Assembly (NCBI RefSeq): GCF_000237085.1
Contig: NC_016627.1
Location: forward strand, 1,178,001-1,242,000
From: Acetivibrio clariflavus DSM 19732
GTDB lineage: Bacteria > Bacillota > Clostridia > Acetivibrionales > Acetivibrionaceae
DNA length: 64,000 bases
Direction: 5' to 3'
The translations under genes and the position numbers were made by a program. Below, one piece after another: positions 57,605-64,000 of this stretch (the stretch's first letter is position 1; the number at the start of each line of letters is the position of its first letter). The notes below the pieces were generated by a model. That model saw nothing but the letters and a program-made list of their open reading frames with translations. It did not search any database and was not told the origin of the DNA.

Positions 57605-57929
57605 TGTTCAGACAATATATTTTTTAACGATGATGCTAACATAATTCTGAATTCCGGTATAATAGTTAGAAGGAATAAGTAGCGTATATGGCTGGTTATT
57701 TCTTCTAACTATTTTTAAATAGAGAGAGTTTAAGACTGGGAAGTAAATAATAACTTAAAATGGGAATAAATTTTTTATTTTATTTCTAAACAGACATTAA
57801 GTTGTATCAATTATAGGGACTTAAAAAAGTTGTTCAAACTCGAATTATTATATATATGAAATCTTTAGTGAAAATAATGATAAATTTATCTTTGATTTTT
57901 ATAAATTATTTTAAGGGAGGGGTATACCG
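57605..57929 (+). other. Intergenic region between GH8 and GH9 genes
   Basis: A terminator for GH8 lies at 57661-57717. Further on, TTAAAAAAG (57821-57829) followed by CGAA (57841-57844) resembles a SigI-type promoter, about 86 bases before the GH9 ATG; this is tentative. Confidence 0.45.
57661..57717 (+). terminator. Terminator after GH8 gene
   Basis: AATAGTTAGAAGGAATAA (57661-57678) pairs with TTATTTCTTCTAACTATT (57696-57713) with one mismatch, followed by TTTAAAT. Confidence 0.8.
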
Positions 57930-60128
57930 ATGAAAAAACTGATAACATTTATTACAGTGTTATCACTTATGTCAACGCTTCTTGTGCCGCATTCAGTGAC
58001 TGCAGCAGGATCCTTTAATTATGGCGAAGCTCTTCAGAAATCCATAATTTTTTATGAAATGCAAAGATCCGGGCGTCTGCCTGAAAACAACAGAGTTAAC
58101 TGGCGCGGAGATTCAGGTTTGAATGATGGTGCCGATGCCGGCTTGGATTTAACAGGCGGCTGGTATGATGCAGGAGATAACGTAAAATTTAATCTTCCGA
58201 TGGCGTATACAGCTACAATGCTTGCCTGGAGTGTTTATGAAAACCGTGATGCCTATAAGAGAAGTGGGCAGCTGGGATACATACTTGAAAACATTAAGTG
58301 GGCAACCGATTACTTTATTAAATGCCATCCCAGTCCTAATGTATATTATTACCAGGTGGGAGACGGACACCTTGATCATGCCTGGTGGGGACCTCCGGAA
58401 GTTATGCAGATGCAAAGACCTTCCTTCAAAGTAACTTCAGACAGTCCCGGTTCTACAGTTGTTGCAGAAACAGCAGCAGCACTGGCAGCAGCCTCGATTA
58501 TATTTAAAGAAACAGACCCAAGCTATTCTGCAACATGTCTTAAACATGCACAGGAGTTGTTCACTTTTGCGGATACAACCAGAAGTGATGAAGGGTATAA
58601 AGCTGCGAATGGTTTTTACACTTCTCATAGCGGATTCTATGACGAACTTACCTGGGCTTCTGCCTGGCTGTATCTGGCAACTAAGGATTCATCATACCTT
58701 GACAAGGCCCGTTCCTATCAATCCTATTGGGAAAAGGAACTTGGGACTAATATAATCAAGTATTCATGGGGACATTGCTGGGACAATAAGTTATTTGGAG
58801 CTTGCCTGCTTCTCGCACGAGAGACTGGCGATTCAGTATATAAACAAGTTATTGAAAATAATTTGGACTGGTGGACAGTCGGATTTAACGGCGGTCGTGT
58901 TCAATACTCACCTAAGGGACTTGCTGTACTTGATATGTGGGGTTCTTTAAGATACGCAACTACCGCTGCATTTTTGGCAGATGTTTACGCTGACTGGTCG
59001 GGATGCGATTCTGCTAAAGCTAAGATTTATAGAGAATTTGCAAAAAATCAGATAGATTATGCTCTGGGAAGTACTGGAAGGAGTTTTGTGGTAGGATTTG
59101 GGGTTAATCCTCCGAAATATCCGCATCACAGAGCTGCTCACGGTAGCTGGGAAGCGATGATGACTACACCTTCGGAACATAGGCATATACTTTATGGGGC
59201 ATTGGTTGGAGGACCTGGTGCAAATGATGCCTATACCGATTCAATCAACGATTATCAGTCAAATGAAGTTGCCTGTGACTATAATGCAGGATTTGTCGGA
59301 ATACTTGCGAGAATGTACGATAAATATGGTGGAGATCCAATACCTAATTTCAATGCCATTGAACCGGTTGGAGAAGAATTTGTGATTTATGGAGCGCTTA
59401 ATGCTTCCGGACCTACCTTTACAAATATGAAAGTTACTTTGGCAAATATGACAGGATGGCCTCCAAGGGGAAGCGATACTTTGTCCTTCAGGTATTTTGT
59501 GGATATATCCGAAGTTGTAAATGCCGGATACAAAGCAAGTGATATTACTGTTTCGGCGTCTGCATCGAATGGTGCAAAAGTATCGCCAAAACTTATTGAA
59601 TGGGATGCTTCAAAGAATATTTATTATGTAGAGGTTGATTTTACCGGAACTTATATTTATCCCGGCGGAATTAATGAATATAAGAGAGATGTCTACTTTT
59701 CAATAAATGCGCCTAATGGATTTTCAGGATTGGACAACACAAACGACTTCTCATTTAAAGGCTTGGATAAAGCTTCACCGCAAACTGGTGCAAAAACAGA
59801 ATATATTCCTATCTATGACAATGGCGTGAAGATTTACGGTATGGAGCCCGGAGAACCTGCTGCTACTCCAACTAAGACAGTGACTCCAACACCGACTCCT
59901 AAAGAAACTCCAACTGCAACTCCAGTGGATTTTGTAAAAGGTGATCTTAACGGTGACAAAACTTTTAATTCCATAGATTATGCCTATTTGAAAATGCACT
60001 TGCTGGGCATGAATAAATTAAACGAAGCACAGCTTTTAGCTGCCGATGTTGACAATAACGGACAAGTCGATTCAATAGACTATGCAATAATGAAGCAGGT
60101 ATTGCTTGGAATTAGGAAGGATTTTTAA
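57930..60128 (+). CDS. GH9 cellulase with CBM3c and C-terminal dockerin
   Basis: A 732-residue secreted, probably processive endoglucanase. The signal peptide ends near VTAAG (about 26). The GH9 domain (28-460) has the base aspartates in [15 protein letters not shown] (Asp80, Asp83), HHRAAHGSW near 395, and the acid Glu446 in [17 protein letters not shown]3c (about 465-640, beginning [11 protein letters not shown]) follows, as in the theme of C. thermocellum Cel9 enzymes where it feeds a chain to the active site. A Thr-Pro linker and a dockerin (670-732, [14 protein letters not shown] and [14 protein letters not shown]) close it. GGGAGGGG precedes the ATG. Confidence 0.95.
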   Translation: MKKLITFITVLSLMSTLLVPHSVTAAGSFNYGEALQKSIIFYEMQRSGRLPENNRVNWRGDSGLNDGADAGLDLTGGWYDAGDNVKFNLPMAYTATMLAWSVYENRDAYKRSGQLGYILENIKWATDYFIKCHPSPNVYYYQVGDGHLDHAWWGPPEVMQMQRPSFKVTSDSPGSTVVAETAAALAAASIIFKETDPSYSATCLKHAQELFTFADTTRSDEGYKAANGFYTSHSGFYDELTWASAWLYLATKDSSYLDKARSYQSYWEKELGTNIIKYSWGHCWDNKLFGACLLLARETGDSVYKQVIENNLDWWTVGFNGGRVQYSPKGLAVLDMWGSLRYATTAAFLADVYADWSGCDSAKAKIYREFAKNQIDYALGSTGRSFVVGFGVNPPKYPHHRAAHGSWEAMMTTPSEHRHILYGALVGGPGANDAYTDSINDYQSNEVACDYNAGFVGILARMYDKYGGDPIPNFNAIEPVGEEFVIYGALNASGPTFTNMKVTLANMTGWPPRGSDTLSFRYFVDISEVVNAGYKASDITVSASASNGAKVSPKLIEWDASKNIYYVEVDFTGTYIYPGGINEYKRDVYFSINAPNGFSGLDNTNDFSFKGLDKASPQTGAKTEYIPIYDNGVKIYGMEPGEPAATPTKTVTPTPTPKETPTATPVDFVKGDLNGDKTFNSIDYAYLKMHLLGMNKLNEAQLLAADVDNNGQVDSIDYAIMKQVLLGIRKDF

Positions 60129-60161
60129 AGTTTTGTAAAAACAACTGGATGTAAATATTTT

Positions 60162-60198
60162 AACAGCCGTATGGATTGTGTCCCATACGGCTGTTTAT
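60162..60198. terminator. Terminator between GH9 gene and D,D-carboxypeptidase gene
   Basis: AACAGCCGTATGG (60162-60174) pairs perfectly with CCATACGGCTGTT (60183-60195), followed by TATTTG; it lies between convergent genes and can act for both. Confidence 0.85.
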
Positions 60199-60206
60199 TT
60201 GTCTCA

Positions 60207-61361
60207 TTATTTTTTAAAGGATTTGAATATGTTAAGTATTCCGTTCAGCAACCGTTTAAAGAAGCCTGCTTTATCAATACTTTCGGTTGTGGAAATGCTG
60301 CTGCTTGCCAGTGTTTGTCCGTCAAGTTTAACCTCAAATTTCCCCATCGAAACATCAGCACTTACCGGCGCTTTTATTGATTCAGAGTCTTTGGATATAA
60401 CTGTCTGAAGGTCATTCACTCTGGTTACCGGAACTATTATTTTAATGTCATTATCCAGTTTAAGTTGTACTGAAGGTTTTTTTCCGTTATTGACTTCCAC
60501 ACTGTCAACAATTTCTCCAGCTTTTTTGTATTCGAGTAATTTGAAGTTCTTAAAGCCATAGGTTAGCATCTCTTGGGCAGCAGTTTTTCTTTCGTTTTCA
60601 CTCTTGGTGTTTAATATCACAGCTATCAGCCTGATGTCGTTTTGCTTTGCTGTAGCAACTAAGCAATATCCTGCTTCTTCAGTCCAACCTGTTTTAAGTC
60701 CGTCGGCACCTTCATAGACTCCCAGGAGCGGATTTCTGTTGAATTGACGGATATTATTGAATGTAAATTCTTTTGTAGACTCGATTTCCAGTATTTCCGG
60801 ATAATTCTGTACAAGATAGAGGGATAAAGTTGCTATATCCTTTGCCGACAGAACATGGCCTTCTTCAGGCAATCCCGTACAGTTTTTAAACGTACTGTTT
60901 GTCATTCCAAGTTCTTTGGCCCGCTGGTTCATAAGTGCGACAAAGGCTTTTTCACTTCCTGAAAGGTGCTCTGCTAATGCTACACAACCGTCATTGGCAG
61001 AAACTATGGAAATACCTTTGATAATCTCCCTGTAGGGGACTTTGCTTCCGAGTTCAAGGAACATTTTCGAACCTTCCATTCTCCAGGCATTTTCCGATAC
61101 ATTTACAAGGTCGTCCCAATTGGCATCGCCTTTGCTAATAGCTTCAAATCCTAACAGCAGAGTCATTATTTTGGTTATACTGGCAGGCGGCATTGGTACA
61201 TCCGAATTTTTCTCATATAGAACTTGGCTGGTTGAGGCTTCAACCAATATGGCTGAACTGGCTGATGACTCAAATTGGGCATATATATTCACTGGGAGCA
61301 TGGATGCAAAAAGGACAACTAAAAATAACAGTGAAATAAATCTATTTTTTCCTGACTTCAC
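60207..61361 (-). CDS. D-alanyl-D-alanine carboxypeptidase (PBP5/DacF type)
   Basis: A 384-residue low-molecular-weight penicillin-binding protein that removes the terminal D-Ala of peptidoglycan stem peptides. A signal peptide (about 1-29) precedes the catalytic domain with SITK (Ser61, Lys64), SAND near 125, and KTG in DGLKTGWTEEAG near 215. A C-terminal beta domain and a final amphipathic helix (LLNGILNIFKSFKK) fit membrane attachment. The start is GTG, nine bases after AAAGGAG. Its homologues include sporulation-linked DacF, but a vegetative role is equally possible. Confidence 0.92.
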   Translation of the reverse strand: MKSGKNRFISLLFLVVLFASMLPVNIYAQFESSASSAILVEASTSQVLYEKNSDVPMPPASITKIMTLLLGFEAISKGDANWDDLVNVSENAWRMEGSKMFLELGSKVPYREIIKGISIVSANDGCVALAEHLSGSEKAFVALMNQRAKELGMTNSTFKNCTGLPEEGHVLSAKDIATLSLYLVQNYPEILEIESTKEFTFNNIRQFNRNPLLGVYEGADGLKTGWTEEAGYCLVATAKQNDIRLIAVILNTKSENERKTAAQEMLTYGFKNFKLLEYKKAGEIVDSVEVNNGKKPSVQLKLDNDIKIIVPVTRVNDLQTVISKDSESIKAPVSADVSMGKFEVKLDGQTLASSSISTTESIDKAGFFKRLLNGILNIFKSFKK

Positions 61362-61720
61362 AATACGACACTCCTTTACAATGGATTCAACGGACTTTCT
61401 AGGACTTCATAAATTATGTTATCATTACGGTGTTTGTAAGACAAATGAAAATTTTAACTTGTAACTACTTGTCGAATAAATAAGAATATGTCAACGAATA
61501 TTTTACGAGTAATAGGAAATTAATTCGATAACTGCAGAAATTTCCCGGGAAATGTTTGATAAAAGAAAATATGCTTGTAGAATATTGTTTACATTAAAAG
61601 CTTTTTAAGCTGCAAAAGCTTACTTAGAGAGATGGAGCAATTGGTGTGTGATGTGTCGCAAATTATTAGTGCTATTCATATACTGTAGTGCAAAAATATT
61701 TTGTAGGCGGGTGATGTATT
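61362..61720. other. Divergent region between carboxypeptidase and peroxiredoxin genes
   Basis: A 359-base AT-rich region carrying promoters for both directions. AAAAGCTT-like words recur near 61600-61621. No clear promoter pair, operator or RNA element was recognised. Confidence 0.4.
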
Positions 61721-62380
61721 ATGGAACAATATCAACTATTCAGAACTCAAAATCTTCAGTTAGGCATGAAGGCTCCGGAGTTTTCGGCACAAACCACCTT
61801 CGGAAATATGAAACTTTCAGATCTGGCCGGAAAATGGATTGTTTTTTTCTCACATCCCGGTGATTTTACTCCGGTTTGTACAACAGAATTTATTATGTTT
61901 GCCAAGATGGCACCCTATTTTGCTCAGAGGAATGTAGAACTTTTGGGTTTAAGTATAGACAGTAATTCATCTCATCTTGCATGGGTATACAATATCTATA
62001 AAAATACCGGTATAACCATTCCTTTTCCCATTATTGCGGACAGAGACGGTTCAATTGCCAGACTTTACGGTATGATAGCAAAAGAAGTCAGTGAAACAGA
62101 AACTGTAAGAACTGTTTTTGTTATTGATGACAAGCAAATAATTAGGGCAATACTTTATTATCCGCTTACAACCGGCCGTAATATTCCTGAAATTTTGAGG
62201 CTTGTGGATGCATTGCAGACAACTGACAGAGAAAAAGTTGCAACACCTGCAAATTGGCTTCCTGGCCAACCGGTAGTGGTGGCACCTCCAAAAACATATG
62301 ATGAATTGATGGAAAGAATAAAATGTCCAGCAGGTCTGCAATGTATGGACTGGTATTTGTGTTATAAAAAATTTCAATAA
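61721..62380 (+). CDS. Peroxiredoxin, Prx6-like archaeal type
   Basis: A 219-residue thiol peroxidase. The peroxidatic Cys53 lies in HPGDFTPVCTTEF with the supporting Thr50 and Pro. The long C-terminal arm has Cys202, Cys208 and Cys214, and the C208-x5-C214 pair matches the resolving cysteines of the archaeal A. pernix-type enzyme. It would detoxify H2O2 and organic peroxides with a thioredoxin-like reductant, useful to an oxygen-sensitive anaerobe. GGGTGATG precedes the ATG at moderate distance. Confidence 0.9.
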   Translation: MEQYQLFRTQNLQLGMKAPEFSAQTTFGNMKLSDLAGKWIVFFSHPGDFTPVCTTEFIMFAKMAPYFAQRNVELLGLSIDSNSSHLAWVYNIYKNTGITIPFPIIADRDGSIARLYGMIAKEVSETETVRTVFVIDDKQIIRAILYYPLTTGRNIPEILRLVDALQTTDREKVATPANWLPGQPVVVAPPKTYDELMERIKCPAGLQCMDWYLCYKKFQ

Positions 62381-62466
62381 AAGTATTGATAGGATATATT
62401 TGCTGTTAAAAAATTATAGTTATTATTGTTATTATTAAAGAACTTACAACTTTCTGACAAAAACTT

Positions 62467-63183
62467 TTAGATTGACTTTTTGAGTAACGATTTTGGGGCA
62501 TAACTTCTGTCTAGAGTGCTTATTTCATAACCGGCACCCCGATGAGTGATGATGACAACATTTGAACCGATGGATTCCAGTTTTTTTCTCAAAAAAGATA
62601 TATATACTTCCACATGGTTTGACCCTGCACTTGAGTCATATCCCCAAAGTTTTTCTATAATTTTTTCTTTAGGAGATATAATGCCTTTTCTTCGTATAAG
62701 ATAATCTAAAAGTTCACATTCACGGCAAGTCAGAGAAACTTCTCCAAGTTCTGTGGATAATTTAAGGCTGTCTATATTCATTTCAATATCTCCATAAGTT
62801 AATATATTATTCGGTGCCAAATCTCCCCGACGACGGCCTAATGCACGAATGCGTGCCAATAATTCATCAAAGGAAAAAGGTTTTACAATATAATCATCTG
62901 CACCGCTATCAAGTCCTGTAACTTTTGAAGCTGTATCACCGCGAATGCTTAAGAGAATAATTGGAGTTGTAATTCTCATTTTCCTAAGCTTTTTCAGGAC
63001 GGAAATACCGTCAATAATTGGGAGAGTATCATTCAATAAAATTATATCATATATGCCTGTCTGTCCAAATTCCAAGCCGTCATCACCATTTTGTACACAT
63101 GTAACGGAATGGCCGTTTTTCTTTAAAACTTTATATAAAACTTTTGATAAGTAAAAATCGTTCTCTGCTACTAATATACGCAT
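62467..63183 (-). CDS. OmpR-family response regulator with degenerate receiver
   Basis: A 238-residue two-domain regulator. The receiver (1-120) retains the conserved Lys in DDYIVKPFSF, but the phospho-acceptor position is Asn51 in DIILLNDTLP, and the acidic pocket reads Glu7-Asn8 instead of two acids. The C-terminal winged helix (about 130-225) has the OmpR pattern LTCRECELLDYLIRRKG and SNHVEVYISFLRKKL. Phosphorylation at the usual site is therefore unlikely. There is no adjacent kinase. The ATG at 63183 follows GGAGGATAAGATT; an in-frame ATG at 63243 is less likely. Confidence 0.88.
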   Translation of the reverse strand: MRILVAENDFYLSKVLYKVLKKNGHSVTCVQNGDDGLEFGQTGIYDIILLNDTLPIIDGISVLKKLRKMRITTPIILLSIRGDTASKVTGLDSGADDYIVKPFSFDELLARIRALGRRRGDLAPNNILTYGDIEMNIDSLKLSTELGEVSLTCRECELLDYLIRRKGIISPKEKIIEKLWGYDSSAGSNHVEVYISFLRKKLESIGSNVVIITHRGAGYEISTLDRSYAPKSLLKKSI

Positions 63184-63456
63184 AATCTTATCCTCCAATT
63201 GAATTCTGGAATCTATAATGTAATTGTATAATCGCATAAGCATCTTGACCTACATTACAGGATTTCGAAGGTTAAAAATTTTTTTCTTCGGTAAATACCA
63301 AAAAATCAAAAAATAACACATATAAACTTGTGAAATTAATTTAAAAGAAGTATTATAATAAAGAAGTATTTACTAACAAAAGTAGAAAAGGTAATTTAAT
63401 TGACAGCAATATTTGAATTTTTAAGTTTGTTTTAAGGATTTTATTATAAAATAAAA

Positions 63457-64000
63457 TCAACTTTCGCAGGAAACAACTGATAGCTTTGCCTTGATATGAA
63501 CAGGCAAACAAGTGACAAAGTAGTTGAGAAACTCGTTGACTGTTTCCTTTGTCAAAAGCAGTTTTTCCTGTAAAGTAGTTTTTAAAGCCTCTATTATAAG
63601 CTGCAGTGCCTCATGGAATTTAATGTCCTCAAGTTCATCGCAGCAATAGTAGAACAAAGTACCAATAGTGCGTAAATCAGTATTATTGCGGTTCTCAACC
63701 GCTAACATAATGTACCTTGAAAAAACAATAGTTGTATGGGCAACCATCATATCATAAGAACGACCTTGAAATTCCTTAGCCAGCTTAAGGTATGACTTAC
63801 ACATCTTGAAGAATACCTCTATGTCCCAGCGTTTTCCGTATATCCTGATTATCTCTGTTTCGGGAAGACTAGTATCTGTAGATATGAGAGCTAGCCATTT
63901 ACTCTTGTTTCTTCGGTCACGGACAAAGACAATTTTTGCTGGAATGTGGTTTCCTTCTTTATCGTGTAATTCTACCATAACTGAAGCAAGGTATTTTGAT
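63457..64000 (-). CDS. IS4-family transposase (5' part beyond the window)
   Basis: The frame is open to base 64000 on the minus strand and ends at 63457. It encodes the C-terminal part of a DDE transposase: the YREK motif of IS4 elements is seen in YGKRWDIEVFFKMCK, where the Glu is the last catalytic acid. The upstream part and the terminal inverted repeats lie outside or were not identified. The end shows no frameshift, so the copy may be intact. Confidence 0.85.
   Translation of the reverse strand, partial: SKYLASVMVELHDKEGNHIPAKIVFVRDRRNKSKWLALISTDTSLPETEIIRIYGKRWDIEVFFKMCKSYLKLAKEFQGRSYDMMVAHTTIVFSRYIMLAVENRNNTDLRTIGTLFYYCCDELEDIKFHEALQLIIEALKTTLQEKLLLTKETVNEFLNYFVTCLPVHIKAKLSVVSCES

Overview
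The window is AT-rich DNA that fits a cellulosome-forming anaerobe of the Clostridia, close to the Acetivibrio / Clostridium thermocellum group. The evidence is four secreted proteins with type I dockerins, family 8 and family 9 cellulases, a SigI/RsgI pair whose anti-sigma factor ends in a cellulose-binding CBM3, two S-layer-homology (SLH) surface proteins, a T-box leader and a TPP riboswitch. The species is inferred; no rRNA or other decisive marker is present.

Layout. 1-10.4 kb: a tightly packed plus-strand surface-polysaccharide operon (glycosyltransferases, Wzy-like polymerase, LicD, a nucleotidyltransferase, a nucleotide-sugar 4,6-dehydratase, two tandem DegT-type aminotransferases, a GNAT acetyltransferase, a Wzx-like flippase). 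10.6-19.5 kb: a YcdB/SLH surface protein, a convergent SDR reductase, leuS behind a consensus promoter, a membrane nuclease/phosphatase-DUF4846 fusion and a rhomboid protease. 19.7-29.5 kb: a cytoplasmic LacI-type sensor fused to a histidine kinase, then a MoxR / DUF58 / transglutaminase-like membrane cluster whose transglutaminase domain has lost its Cys and His, then a YjdF-like membrane protein. 29.6-35 kb: a regulator fusing an XRE helix-turn-helix to a desulfoferrodoxin module, a MATE exporter, and a TPP-riboswitch-controlled thiamine-precursor ABC operon. 35.3-40.5 kb: an SLH protein, a lipoprotein and proA. 40.8-50.4 kb: a dockerin protein with three nearly identical 531-bp repeats, T-box-controlled ileS, proS, a 35-residue membrane microprotein and a CYTH protein. 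50.8-60.1 kb: the cellulosome region, with an N-terminal-dockerin beta-structured protein, rsgI-sigI on the minus strand, then GH8-dockerin and GH9-CBM3c-dockerin cellulases. 60.2-64 kb: a D,D-carboxypeptidase, a peroxiredoxin, a response regulator lacking its phospho-acceptor aspartate, and the end of an IS4-type transposase.

How it fits together. RsgI would sense cellulose outside the cell through its CBM3 and release SigI, which is expected to drive cellulosomal genes; the two adjacent cellulases are natural candidate targets. All four dockerins carry Ser-Ile or Ser-Leu at the cohesin-recognition positions, so they probably dock onto the same scaffoldin type. Several proteins keep a fold but have lost or changed catalytic residues: the second aminotransferase, the transglutaminase, the response regulator and the desulfoferrodoxin regulator. 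These degenerate or repurposed proteins, together with the repeat-bearing dockerin protein, are the most interesting content.
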